The notes under the pieces are model-generated. The model had not been told where the DNA came from, ran no database searches, and saw only the letters and a program-made list of their open reading frames with translations. Made by a program: the position numbers and the translations under genes. Source: Chloroflexota bacterium (GTDB lineage Bacteria > Chloroflexota > Limnocylindria > Limnocylindrales > CSP1-4). Taken from it: DNA of 64,000 nt. The first letter of the stretch is position 1, and every line of letters begins with the position of its first letter. The stretch covers positions 23,111 to 87,110 of the forward strand of contig JACPOS010000024.1 of assembly GCA_016191395.1 (NCBI GenBank), in the 5' to 3' direction. Positions 10,045 through 19,546 of this stretch are shown here, one piece after another.

Positions 10045-10601
10045 CCGTGCGCATCGCCCCGATGACCTTCGAGGACCTGCCGGCCGTGCACGCCATCGAA
10101 AAGGCGAGCTTCGCCGTGCCCTGGCCGAGCGATGCGTATCGCAGCGAGCTCACGACGAACCGGCTCGCCAGCTACATCGTGGCCCGGGCGGAGGACGCCA
10201 TCGTCGGGTTCGCGGGCCTGTGGGTGATGGTGGACGAGGCGCACGTCACGACGTTCGCCGTGGATCCACGCTGGCGCCGCCGCGGCGTCGGCGAGCGACT
10301 GCTCCTGGCACTGCTGGATCTGGCCGTGGCCCGCCGCGCCCGAGAGGCGACCCTCGAGGTCCGCCTCTCGAACATGCCCGCGCGCCGGCTCTACGAGAAG
10401 TACGGCTTCCGGCCCGTGGGGATCCGGCCCCGCTACTACTCGGACAACGGCGAGGACGCGCTCATCATGACCACGGAGCCGCTGGAGTCGTCGGCCGTCC
10501 GCGATCGCCTGGCCGCCCTGCGTGCCGCCCTCGACCAGCGCCCGATCGACCCGGACGAGGTGCCCCACGAGCCGCCGCCCGGACCGGAGTACCGCGGATG
10601 A
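10023..10601 (+). CDS. rimI: Ribosomal protein S18-alanine N-acetyltransferase
   Basis: GNAT fold: FAVDPRWRRRGVGERLLLALLDLA, EVRLSNMPARRLYEKYGFRPVGIRPRYYSDNGEDALIM. Confidence 0.92.
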   Translation: MVARPPVAVRIAPMTFEDLPAVHAIEKASFAVPWPSDAYRSELTTNRLASYIVARAEDAIVGFAGLWVMVDEAHVTTFAVDPRWRRRGVGERLLLALLDLAVARRAREATLEVRLSNMPARRLYEKYGFRPVGIRPRYYSDNGEDALIMTTEPLESSAVRDRLAALRAALDQRPIDPDEVPHEPPPGPEYRG

Positions 10602-11671
10602 CCGCGTCGAGGGCCGGCGGTCCGCTCGTGCTCGCCGTCGAGTCATCGTGCGACGAGACCGGCATCGCGCTGGTCGAAGGCGGGCGCCGGATCCTCTCGA
10701 ACGTCGTTGCCAGCCAGGTCGCCCTGCACGCGCCGACGGGCGGCATCGTGCCCGAGGTCGCGGCGCGCGCGCACCTGCGCTGGATCCTGCCCGTCCTCGA
10801 CGAGGCGTGGCAGGGCGCCGGGGTGTCGTGGGCGGACGTCGATGCGGTCGCGGTGACGCGCGGTCCGGGCCTCGCCGGCTCGCTGCTGGTGGGGATCAAC
10901 GTCGCGAAGACGCTGGCGTGGATCCACGACAAGCCGTTCGTGGGGGTGAACCACCTCGAGGGGCACCTGTACGCGGCGTGGCTGCGCGACCCGGGCCAGG
11001 CCGACGGCGAGGAGCCGGAGTTCCCCCTCGTGGCGCTGGTCGTGTCCGGTGGCCATACCTTCCTCGTGGAGATGACCGACCACCTGACCTACCGGCTGCT
11101 CGGGCAGACGGTGGACGACGCGGCGGGCGAGGCGTTCGACAAGGTTGGCCGGCTGCTGGGCCTGGACTATCCGGGTGGCCCTGCCATCCAGCGCGCCGCC
11201 GGGGACGCGAGCCGTCGCGACGCTGTCTTCCCGCGTGCGTGGCTCGGTGACTCCTACGACTTCTCCTTCTCCGGGCTGAAGACCGCGGCGCGCCGGACGG
11301 TGGAGGCGGCGCGGGCCGACGCGGGCCTTCGCGAGCCGGAGGAGCACCTGCCCCATGCCGCCGTCGCCGAGCTGGCGTGGGGGTTCCAGGAGGCGGTCGT
11401 TGACGTGCTGGTCACCAAGACGATCCGGGCCGCGGTGGCCGCCGGCGCCCGGTCCATCGTCCTCGGCGGTGGAGTGGCAGCGAATGCAGCGCTGCGGGCG
11501 CGCCTCGCCGGTGAGGCGGAGGCGCTGGGCGTGCCGCTGGTGGTGCCGCGGCCGGGCCTGTGCACGGACAACGGCGCGATGATCGGCGCGGCGGGTGCGC
11601 GCCGCTTCGCCGCCGGCGAGCGATCCGGCCTGGATCTCGAGGCCACGCCGTCGCTCCCGCTCGCGCGATGA
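10598..11671 (+). CDS. tsaD: tRNA N6-adenosine threonylcarbamoyltransferase TsaD
   Basis: VLAVESSCDETGIALVEGG, NHLEGHLYA, VVSGGHTFLVEM, FDKVGRLLGLDYPGGP, GGGVAANAALR; start ATG 10598 overlaps rimI stop. Confidence 0.97.
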   Translation: MTASRAGGPLVLAVESSCDETGIALVEGGRRILSNVVASQVALHAPTGGIVPEVAARAHLRWILPVLDEAWQGAGVSWADVDAVAVTRGPGLAGSLLVGINVAKTLAWIHDKPFVGVNHLEGHLYAAWLRDPGQADGEEPEFPLVALVVSGGHTFLVEMTDHLTYRLLGQTVDDAAGEAFDKVGRLLGLDYPGGPAIQRAAGDASRRDAVFPRAWLGDSYDFSFSGLKTAARRTVEAARADAGLREPEEHLPHAAVAELAWGFQEAVVDVLVTKTIRAAVAAGARSIVLGGGVAANAALRARLAGEAEALGVPLVVPRPGLCTDNGAMIGAAGARRFAAGERSGLDLEATPSLPLAR

Positions 11672-12540
11672 ACCGGCCGCGCCTGAACGCGCTGGAGGTG
11701 CGCCGGACGCTCCGGGCCGCCGGCGTGCGGGCGAGCCATGCTCGGTCCCAGAACTTCCTCGCGGACCCGGACGTGCTCGAGGCGATCCTGGACCTCGCGG
11801 ACGCGGGCGACGGCACGCGGGTGCTGGAGATCGGGCCCGGGCTCGGGATCCTGACGGGCGGACTCCTCGCCGCGGGCGCCGAGGTGACCGCGGTTGAGCT
11901 GGATCGGAATCTCGCCGCCTACCTCCACGCCCACCTGGCTGCGCCGATCGAGGCGGGCCGCCTCCGGCTGATGGAGGGTGACGCGCTGGACCTGGACCTG
12001 CCGGACCTCGTCCCCGCGCCGTACCGGGTGGTCGCGAACATCCCGTACCACATCACCAGCCCCATCCTGCACCGGCTGCTGGAGCGGGCGCCGCGCCCGG
12101 AGCGGCTCGTGCTGATGGTCCAGGCGGAGGTCGCCGACCGCATCGCCGCCGCGCCGGGGCAGATGAGCTACCTGTCCGTCTTCGTCCAGTTCCATGCGAC
12201 CGTCCGGGTCGCGCTCCGGGTGCCTCCGGAGGCGTTCGAGCCCGCGCCCAAGGTCGCCTCGGCGGTCGTGGTGCTGGAGCCCCATGCCGCCCGCGAGCTC
12301 CCGCCGGAGCGCGAGGAGGCACTCTGGGGCCTGGTCCAGTCCGGCTTCCGGGAGCGACGCAAGATGCTGCGCAACGTCCTGGCGCGCCAGCTCCACGGCG
12401 GCGCGGACGCGGCGACCGGCCCGATGGTGGGCCAGGTGCGCGTGGACGCAGCGCTGGCGACGGCGGGCATCGCGGGCGACCGCCGACCGCAGACCCTGTC
12501 GGTGGGCGACTGGGTGCGGCTCCTGGGGGCATTCGCGTGA
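11668..12540 (+). CDS. rsmA: 16S rRNA dimethyladenosine transferase (KsgA/RsmA)
   Basis: SQNFLADPDVLEAI, VLEIGPGLGILTGGLL, VVANIPYHITSPIL. Confidence 0.95.
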   Translation: MNRPRLNALEVRRTLRAAGVRASHARSQNFLADPDVLEAILDLADAGDGTRVLEIGPGLGILTGGLLAAGAEVTAVELDRNLAAYLHAHLAAPIEAGRLRLMEGDALDLDLPDLVPAPYRVVANIPYHITSPILHRLLERAPRPERLVLMVQAEVADRIAAAPGQMSYLSVFVQFHATVRVALRVPPEAFEPAPKVASAVVVLEPHAARELPPEREEALWGLVQSGFRERRKMLRNVLARQLHGGADAATGPMVGQVRVDAALATAGIAGDRRPQTLSVGDWVRLLGAFA

Positions 12541-13547
12541 GCGGCGGCGGCGGTGCGCTGCACCCGGTGATTCGACTCGCTCCCGCGAAGCTGAACCTCA
12601 CGCTGGCCGTCCTCGGGGTGCGCCACGACGGATTCCACGACCTGCATTCCGTCATGGTGCCCCTGGGCCTGGCCGATCGGCTGAGCTTCGCCCGAGCCGC
12701 CGGCTCCGCGGACAGCCTGCACGTCCTTGACGTCGCGAACCCCCGAGCCTCGCTGGACCCCGGCGGGTTCGGCTCGGTCCTCGCCGGCATCGCCGAGGCG
12801 CGGCGCGCGGTCGGGAGGGGTGCAGAGACATTCCCCCTCGCCGTCCGGCTGGAGAAGCACATTCCCGTCGCCGCGGGCCTCGCCGGCGGGAGCAGCGACG
12901 CCGCCGCGGCGATCGACGGCGCGCTGGAGGCCTGGGGTGCCGAGCTGAACCTCGAGGACCGGCGGCGCGCCGCGGCCGCGACCGGCTCGGACGTGCCGTT
13001 CTTCCTGGCCGGTGGCCCGGCGTTGGTCCAGGGCCGAGGTGAGCGGGTGGAGCCCCTCGCCGGGCTCGCCGGCGATCCGCCGGGCGTCCTGCTGGTGACA
13101 CCCGCCGCCGCGTCGTCCACGCGCACTGCCTTCGAGGCCCTCGACACGGACCCGGCGGCGGCACCGGCAAGCCGCGGCTCTACCCGGCTGTCATCCGAGC
13201 ATCTCGCCGCCGAATTGAGCCCCGGCCATCCGCCGATGCGCGCCGCGGGGCTGGTCAGCCGAGCCGGCGTCCTCGCGGTCGCGAACGACCTCGCCGCCGC
13301 CGCGGACATCCTCGTGCCCGGGCTCCGTTCGCTCCGTCGCTCCCTGATGCGCCTCCTTGGGGTCCCGATCGGGCTGTCCGGCTCGGGGCCCACCCTGTGG
13401 GCGCTCTATCCTGCTCTCGACGGCGCGGAGGAAGCCGCCGCCCGCGTGCGCGACGCGCTCCGACTGGGCCTGCTGGACAGTCCTGGATCGGGCCCACCGT
13501 TCGTTGCAGCCACGATCATCGTCGGACCACCTTGGAGGGAACCATGA
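12537..13547 (+). CDS. ispE: 4-diphosphocytidyl-2-C-methyl-D-erythritol kinase
   Basis: APAKLNLTLAVLGVRHDGFHDLHSVMVPL; GHMP motif IPVAAGLAGGSSDAAAAI; LSGSGPTLWALY. Confidence 0.93.
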   Translation: MSGGGGALHPVIRLAPAKLNLTLAVLGVRHDGFHDLHSVMVPLGLADRLSFARAAGSADSLHVLDVANPRASLDPGGFGSVLAGIAEARRAVGRGAETFPLAVRLEKHIPVAAGLAGGSSDAAAAIDGALEAWGAELNLEDRRRAAAATGSDVPFFLAGGPALVQGRGERVEPLAGLAGDPPGVLLVTPAAASSTRTAFEALDTDPAAAPASRGSTRLSSEHLAAELSPGHPPMRAAGLVSRAGVLAVANDLAAAADILVPGLRSLRRSLMRLLGVPIGLSGSGPTLWALYPALDGAEEAAARVRDALRLGLLDSPGSGPPFVAATIIVGPPWREP

Positions 13548-13933
13548 CGCGCCGAGCCGTCAGCACTGCCAGCGCCCCCGGAGCGGTGGGGCCGTACAGC
13601 CAGGCCATCGTGACGGAGGACTACGTGTTCTGCTCCGGCCAGGTGGGCCTGGATCCGGCGAGCGGCGTCCTCATCGAAGGCGGCGTCGAGGCCCAGGCGG
13701 AGCGCGCCCTCCGGAACCTCGCCGCCGTGCTCGAGGCGGCTGGCTGCAGCTGGGCGGACGTCGTCAAGACGACCTGCTTCCTCGTCGACATCAACGACTT
13801 CGCGGCGTTCAACGCGGTCTACGGACGGTTCATGCCGGACCCGCCGCCGGCCCGCTCCACGTTCGCCGTTGCCGCGCTCCCAAAGGCCGCCAGCGTCGAG
13901 ATCGAGGCGATCGCCGTTCGTCCCCGGGCGTGA
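13544..13933 (+). CDS. ridA: RidA family protein (enamine/imine deaminase)
   Basis: PGAVGPYSQAIVTEDYVFCSGQVGLDP...RSTFAVAALPKAASVEIEAIAV. Confidence 0.9.
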   Translation: MTRRAVSTASAPGAVGPYSQAIVTEDYVFCSGQVGLDPASGVLIEGGVEAQAERALRNLAAVLEAAGCSWADVVKTTCFLVDINDFAAFNAVYGRFMPDPPPARSTFAVAALPKAASVEIEAIAVRPRA

Positions 13934-13940
13934 CGCGAGT

Positions 13941-13978
13941 TTGACGCCCTCGCCGAGCCCCCCGAGAATGCCCGCGTG
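13941..13978 (+). promoter_or_regulatory. Predicted leaderless promoter of glmU
   Basis: TTGACG (13941-13946) - 17 nt - GAGAAT (13964-13969) - 6 nt - GTG start (13976). Confidence 0.65.
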
Positions 13979-15403
13979 ACCCCGTCACGTACCGAGCCGT
14001 CCCCGCGGACGGCCGCGGTCGTCCTCGCCGCGGGCCTCGGCACGCGCATGCGCTCGCGGACGCCCAAGATCCTCCACCCGCTGTGTGGCCGGCCGATGCT
14101 CGCCTACGTGCTGGATGCATGGGAGGACGCGGCGTCGGCGCTGGACGCCGAGGGCGTCAGCACCGCCACGCCGGTCATCGTCTACTCGCCCGCCACCGAG
14201 GCCATCCGCGAGACCGTCGGTCAGCGCGGTCGCCTCGCGCTGCAGGACGTCCCGCGCGGCACCGGTGACGCGGTCCGCGCGGCGCTCGATGCCGTGGCGG
14301 AGGGCGTGGAGGAGGTGCTGGTCCTGTCCGGCGACGTGCCCCTCGTCGTCGGTGAGCAGCTCATCGCCGTGATCGAGCAGCGGCGCCTGGACGACGCGGC
14401 GATCACCCTCGCGTCCATCTTCGCCGCCGACCCTGGCGAGCTGGGCCGCGTCATCCGCAGCGAGTTCGGCTCCGTGGAGCGGATCGTCGAGGTGCGCGAC
14501 GCGTCCGCCGAGGAGCTGGAGACGAACGAGGTGAACGCGGGCATCTACGCGTTCGACGCGGCGTGGCTCCGGCGGCGCATCGATGTCCTGAAGCCCGCGG
14601 CCTCGAACGGCGAGCTGTACCTCACCGACCTCGTCCAGCTTGCCCGCGACGACGGTCGAATCGTCAGCGCTGTCGGGTTCGACGACGACGGCACGCTCGA
14701 TGGCATCAACGACCGGAGCCAGCTCGCGCAGGCGGAGTGGGCGCTCCGCGTCCGGATGAACGAGGCCCACATGCGTGCGGGCGTGACGATGCGCGACCCG
14801 TCGACCGTGTACATCGACTGGGGAGTCACGATCGGCACGGACGTCCACCTGGACCCCGGCGTGCTCCTCAAGGGCGCGACGTCCGTCGGGGAGGGGAGCC
14901 TCATCGGGCCGGAGACCTCGATCGTGGACTCCTCCATCGGCCGGGAATGCGCCGTCCGCCGCAGCGTCGTCGAGCACTCCACGGTGGAGGACGGCGCGAC
15001 CGTCGGGCCGTTCGCGCATCTCCGCCCTGGCAGCCACATTGGCGCGGGTGCGGAGATCGGCAACTTCGCGGAGGTCAAGAACTCGCGCCTCGGCGCGCGG
15101 GTGAAGCAGCACCACGTGAGCTATCTCGGCGACGCGGTGGTTGGCGCCGGCACGAACGTGGGCGCGGGCACGATCACGGCGAACTGGGACGGGCGGACGA
15201 AGCACCGAACCACGATCGGCGAGAACGCGTTCCTGGGCGTGGACACGATGCTCGTCGCGCCGGTGGAGGTCGGCGAGGGAGCGAAGACGGGCGCCGGCGC
15301 CGTGGTCACGAGGGACGTGCCGGCCGGCAAGCTCTCCGTCGGCGTGCCCGCCCGGATCCGCGAGCCGCGAGTCAGGCCGGAGCCGAAGCCGGAGCCCTCA
15401 TGA
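13976..15403 (+). CDS. glmU: Bifunctional UDP-N-acetylglucosamine pyrophosphorylase / glucosamine-1-phosphate N-acetyltransferase
   Basis: VVLAAGLGTRMRSRTPKILHPLCGRPM, VLSGDVPL, left-handed beta-helix repeats, HHVSYLGDAVVGAGTNVGAGTITANWDG. Confidence 0.97.
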   Translation: MTPSRTEPSPRTAAVVLAAGLGTRMRSRTPKILHPLCGRPMLAYVLDAWEDAASALDAEGVSTATPVIVYSPATEAIRETVGQRGRLALQDVPRGTGDAVRAALDAVAEGVEEVLVLSGDVPLVVGEQLIAVIEQRRLDDAAITLASIFAADPGELGRVIRSEFGSVERIVEVRDASAEELETNEVNAGIYAFDAAWLRRRIDVLKPAASNGELYLTDLVQLARDDGRIVSAVGFDDDGTLDGINDRSQLAQAEWALRVRMNEAHMRAGVTMRDPSTVYIDWGVTIGTDVHLDPGVLLKGATSVGEGSLIGPETSIVDSSIGRECAVRRSVVEHSTVEDGATVGPFAHLRPGSHIGAGAEIGNFAEVKNSRLGARVKQHHVSYLGDAVVGAGTNVGAGTITANWDGRTKHRTTIGENAFLGVDTMLVAPVEVGEGAKTGAGAVVTRDVPAGKLSVGVPARIREPRVRPEPKPEPS

Positions 15404-16824
15404 GCTTCCCGCTCGGCGACATCCTGTTCCTCGTCTTCCTGACCTTCCTGGAGGGCTTCTTCGTCGCCGCGGAGATCGCGCTCGTGTCCGTGCGCCGCAG
15501 CCGCATCGACCAGCTCGTGGAGGAGGGGAGCGCCAGCGCGCGCCGCGTCCGCAGGCTGATCGACGACCCCGGCCGCTTCCTCGCGGTCGCGCAGATCGGC
15601 CTGACGATGATCGGGTTCTTCGCGTCGGCGTTCGCCGCGATCAGCCTCGCCGACGGCCTCCAGAACCTGCTCGAGAGCCTGGGCATGGAAGCCGGCGCCG
15701 CCGGTGGAACGGCGCTGGTCGTGGTCACCGTCATCCTGGCGCTGTTCACGATCGTCTTCGCCGAGTTGATCCCGAAGTCCATCGCACTCGCAAGCCCGGA
15801 GCGATTCGCGCTCGTGCTGTCCCGCCCCATCGACGTCATCGCCCGCCTGCTTGGCCCGGTCGTGACGATCCTCAGCGGCATCACCCGGTGGGTCGCCCGG
15901 TCCATCGGCGTGGACATCAACCAGGAGGCGCAGATCAGCGCGGACGAGCTGCGGCTGATCGTGGAGCGCGGCGGCGAGCAGGGCGTCCTCGAGGCGGAAG
16001 AGGAGCAGATGATCAACGCGGTCATCGAGCTCGGCGAGCGCCGCGTCCACGAGGTGATGATCCCGCGCGTCGCGATCGCGGCCCTGGCCTCCGACGCGAC
16101 CCTGGACGACGCGATCGACCTCGTCATCGAGGTCGGCCACTCGCGGATCCCCGTCTACCACGACTCCATCGACGAGATCGTCGGCATCCTCTACGCGAAG
16201 GACCTGCTGCCGTACCTCAAGCCCGACGCGGGCCCACGGCCGGCGCTCCGCAAGCTCCTCCGGCCGCCCGTGCTCGTGCCCGAGTCGATGACCATCGACG
16301 ACCTGCTCCACGAGCTCCAGCGGCGCAAGGTGCACATCGCGGTGGTGCTCGACGAGTACGGCGGGACCGCCGGCCTGGTCACGATCGAGGACCTCCTGGA
16401 GGAGATCGTCGGCGAGATCCAGGACGAGTACGACGTGGAGGAGCCCATGGTCGTGCGCCTGTCCGACCATGAGGCCCGTGTCGACGGTCGAGCAGACGTC
16501 GACGAGCTCCTGGAGCTGTTCGACCTGGACCTCAAGCTCGAGGACGCCGAGGAGTACGACACGGTGGGTGGCCTGCTGTACCACCGCGTGGGTGGCGTGC
16601 CGGCTCCGGGCGACTCCATCGACGTCGATGGCCTGCGCCTGACCGTCGAGACGACGGACGGCCGGCGCGTCGGCAAGGTGCTCGTCACCCGCAGGATCGG
16701 GGAGCAGGCCGGTGATGGACCGGCCGGCGCAGGTGGCGACGAGAGCCCGCCGACCGTCCCTCGTCGCGGTGAGCGCCGCACGGCGAGCGGCCGGGGCTCG
16801 AAGCGGGGACCGGCTACGCGCTGA
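15400..16824 (+). CDS. CNNM/CBS/CorC_HlyC family transporter-like membrane protein
   Basis: N-terminal CNNM helices (FVAAEIALVSVRRSRIDQLVEEGS...), EVMIPRVAIAAL, CBS pair, DEYGGTAGLVTIEDLLEEIVGEIQDEYD. Confidence 0.93.
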   Translation: MSFPLGDILFLVFLTFLEGFFVAAEIALVSVRRSRIDQLVEEGSASARRVRRLIDDPGRFLAVAQIGLTMIGFFASAFAAISLADGLQNLLESLGMEAGAAGGTALVVVTVILALFTIVFAELIPKSIALASPERFALVLSRPIDVIARLLGPVVTILSGITRWVARSIGVDINQEAQISADELRLIVERGGEQGVLEAEEEQMINAVIELGERRVHEVMIPRVAIAALASDATLDDAIDLVIEVGHSRIPVYHDSIDEIVGILYAKDLLPYLKPDAGPRPALRKLLRPPVLVPESMTIDDLLHELQRRKVHIAVVLDEYGGTAGLVTIEDLLEEIVGEIQDEYDVEEPMVVRLSDHEARVDGRADVDELLELFDLDLKLEDAEEYDTVGGLLYHRVGGVPAPGDSIDVDGLRLTVETTDGRRVGKVLVTRRIGEQAGDGPAGAGGDESPPTVPRRGERRTASGRGSKRGPATR

Positions 16825-17833
16825 TCACCGAGCGGACGATCTCCTCGAGGCGTTCGCGAGGCTCGCGCTCCAGCGTCCCGGCGGAATCCAGTGCCGCGAG
16901 CGCGCGATCACGATGCAGGCGAGCCTGGTCGCGGGTGTAGTCGCGAGCCCCGGTTCGCTCCAGGATCGCGACGATCTCGGCGACGTGCTCCGGGATGAGC
17001 CGGCCATTCGCGTAGAGCTCGGTCAGCCGCTCCCGGTCCGCCGGCGACGCGTGCTCGAACGCGTAGATCACCGGCAGGGTCTTCTTCTTGCGCGGGACGT
17101 CGGTCGGCTCCTTGCCCGTCGCCACCTCCGGGCCCCAGATGCCGAGCAGGTCGTCGTTGAGCTGGAACGCGATGCCCAGGTCCCAGCCGAAGGCTCGGTA
17201 GCTGGCGATGATCGCCTCGTCCTCGGTCGCGAGGACGGCGCCCGCCTCGATCGAGGCGGAGATGAGGGCCGCCGTCTTGCGGCCGATCATGTCGAAGTAG
17301 AGCGCGACCGACAGGCCGTCGTCGTGCTCCGCCATCCAGATGTCGAGGAACTGGCCCTCGCACAGCGCCACGCACGTATGGTCGTACAGGCGCATGAGCC
17401 GCAGGACGGTGTGGTCGGAGAACCCGAGGTCGGTCAGGCGGTGCAGCGCGACCCGGCTCAGGCTGAACAGCATGTCGCCGGCGTTGATCGCCTGGGGAAC
17501 GCCGTGCAGCGCCCACAGCGTTGGCCGGTGGCGCCGCTCGCGGTCGTCGTCCTCGATGTCGTCGTGGACGAGGCTGAAGTTGTGGCCCAGCTCCACGGCC
17601 GCGGCACCGGGCAGCGCGCCCTCGTGCTGACCGGTGATCGACGAGTACGCGAGGAGGCCGAGCAGCGGCCGCATGCGCTTGCCGGTGGAGCCGGAGCCGT
17701 CCAGCCCCAGGTGGTAGCGGACCATCTCGTACACGCCTGCGGTCGCGGGATCCGTGCTCCCGACCACGCGCATGATCTCCGCCTCCGTATCGGCGATGAG
17801 CTGCGCGACGTCTGGACTGGTGGAGAGGGCCAT
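16814..17833 (-). CDS. Polyprenyl synthetase (trans-isoprenyl diphosphate synthase)
   Basis: GKRMRPLL, LVHDDIEDDDRERRHRPT (first Asp-rich motif), FQLNDDLLGIWG. Confidence 0.9.
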   Translation of the reverse strand: MALSTSPDVAQLIADTEAEIMRVVGSTDPATAGVYEMVRYHLGLDGSGSTGKRMRPLLGLLAYSSITGQHEGALPGAAAVELGHNFSLVHDDIEDDDRERRHRPTLWALHGVPQAINAGDMLFSLSRVALHRLTDLGFSDHTVLRLMRLYDHTCVALCEGQFLDIWMAEHDDGLSVALYFDMIGRKTAALISASIEAGAVLATEDEAIIASYRAFGWDLGIAFQLNDDLLGIWGPEVATGKEPTDVPRKKKTLPVIYAFEHASPADRERLTELYANGRLIPEHVAEIVAILERTGARDYTRDQARLHRDRALAALDSAGTLEREPRERLEEIVRSVISA

Positions 17834-18080
17834 CCGGGCGAGTGTACCGGGTGGCCGGGACAAACGTGCTCGGCGAAAGTAGCGGGTTCGCGCCGCATGG
17901 TCCCGGGTACCACTCGCATCCATCGGCCCGTTGTTGGGGACCGTGGCCATCTTGCGCCCCGTGCCGCTCCGGGCGAGAGTGCCCCGATCGCGGGAGGCAT
18001 CGAGGCACGGTTCGTACCGCGGCCGCCAGGACCGTGCCGAGCCACTGGCGGACCCGGCCCGCACGCTGTGGAGGCGAGCC

Positions 18081-18542
18081 ATGACGCTTGTCAGGATGGC
18101 CGAACACCTGGACGTTCCCGTGGAGCGTGTGTTCGAGCTGGTGACCGACTTCAAGCGCTATCCAGAGTGGAACGTCAACTACACCGAGATTCGCGAGGTT
18201 GTCGGACCGCCCCTTGCAGTCGGCACGCGCATTCACGCCGTGATGAGGCTGCTGGGGCGGACCATGGACGGCTGGGGTGAGATCGTCGAGGTCGACCCGC
18301 CCCGCATGCTGAAGTTCAAGGGCACGAGCCCCGAGGGCGGCAGCAACACCATCGTGTATCACTTCACCCGATCGGGGATCGGCACGGACGCCGAGGTCGA
18401 GATCGAGTACGAGCTGCCCTCGGGCATCCTCGGCCAGATCGCGGATCGGCTGTTCATCGAGCGATCGGTGGAGCGCGACATGCGCCATTCCAACGAGAAC
18501 TTCAAGGCGCTCCTGCAGGTCAGGGAGCCTGTGCACGCCTGA
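18081..18542 (+). CDS. SRPBCC family protein
   Basis: VPVERVFELVTDFKRYPEWNVNYTEIREV...ERSVERDMRHSNENFKALLQ; RBS-like GGAGG upstream. Confidence 0.8.
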   Translation: MTLVRMAEHLDVPVERVFELVTDFKRYPEWNVNYTEIREVVGPPLAVGTRIHAVMRLLGRTMDGWGEIVEVDPPRMLKFKGTSPEGGSNTIVYHFTRSGIGTDAEVEIEYELPSGILGQIADRLFIERSVERDMRHSNENFKALLQVREPVHA

Positions 18543-18629
18543 CCGGCAGTTGACGCCCGGCAGGTGGCCCCGGCCTCGTCCGGGGCCATCTCGCATCGTG
18601 CGAGGCGCGGGCGGTGTACCGTCGGTACC

Positions 18630-19424
18630 GTGCCCGCGCCCCGCCGCTACGTCACCGAGGCCATCGTCCTGTCACGCTTCGACTACGGCGAGGCAGACCG
18701 GATCCTGACGCTCATCACGCCCGGGGGCGGCAAGATCAAGGCGATCGCCAAGGGGATTCGGCGGCAGAAGTCGCGCATCGGCGGGAGCCTGGAGCCCTTC
18801 GCCGAGCTTCGCCTCGCGCTGGCACAGGGCCGCACATTCGAGGTCGTCACCCAGGTGGAGGTCGTCCACGCCTGGCTGAACCTGCGCGACGACCTCGTGT
18901 CCTTCGGGACGGCGTCGTACATGGCGGAGCTCGCCGACGGGACGCTCGAGGAGCGCCACGCAGCCGAGTCCGTGTACATCCTCCTCAAGCGCGCCTACGA
19001 GATCCTCGACGCCGGGATGACCCCCGGGCGGGTGGCGCGGTGGTTCGAGATGCACCTCGCCGACGAGCTGGGCGTTCGACCCGAGGTCGACCGGTGCGTG
19101 GAGTGCGGGCGGCTGCTCGAGGCCGATGAGCGATACCGCTGGATGCCACCGCTCGGCGGCGTGCTGTGCGACCGATGCCCGGGACCGCCGTTCGAGCGCG
19201 CCGCGCTCTCGCTGGACGCCCTGAAGCTCCTGAAGGCGTACCAGCGCCAGGACGTGGAGGCGCTGGCCGCGTTGCGCGTCCGGCCCGAGGTGGAGCGGGA
19301 GGTGGAGATCGCGATGCGCGAGTTCCTCGCCTACTCGCTGGATCGCAAGCCGCGTTCGCTCGCGTTCCTCGACGAGGTACGCTCGAACGAGGCGGCCCGT
19401 GCCCACGCTGCGCCGCGACCCTGA
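18630..19424 (+). CDS. recO: DNA repair protein RecO
   Basis: [51 protein letters not shown]; zinc-binding CVECGR...LCDRCPG. Confidence 0.93.
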   Translation: MPAPRRYVTEAIVLSRFDYGEADRILTLITPGGGKIKAIAKGIRRQKSRIGGSLEPFAELRLALAQGRTFEVVTQVEVVHAWLNLRDDLVSFGTASYMAELADGTLEERHAAESVYILLKRAYEILDAGMTPGRVARWFEMHLADELGVRPEVDRCVECGRLLEADERYRWMPPLGGVLCDRCPGPPFERAALSLDALKLLKAYQRQDVEALAALRVRPEVEREVEIAMREFLAYSLDRKPRSLAFLDEVRSNEAARAHAAPRP

Positions 19425-19546
19425 CGCGACGAGGACCGTCTCGACCCACCGTCCGTGTTCGTGGGGCCTCCTCTGCTAGCATCGGCCGGCCTACGCAGCC
19501 CTCGACCGTCCCTTCCACGGCCGGTCCCCAACGGGAGTCCCAGCGC

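Noticed and set aside
15121-16584. 487-aa minus-strand ORF
   Set aside because: Lies antisense to glmU and the CNNM/CorC gene; composition-driven ORF in GC-rich DNA with His/Asp/Val-rich low-complexity translation and no recognisable motif.
16712-18280. 522-aa plus-strand ORF
   Set aside because: Antisense to the clear polyprenyl synthetase; no motif.
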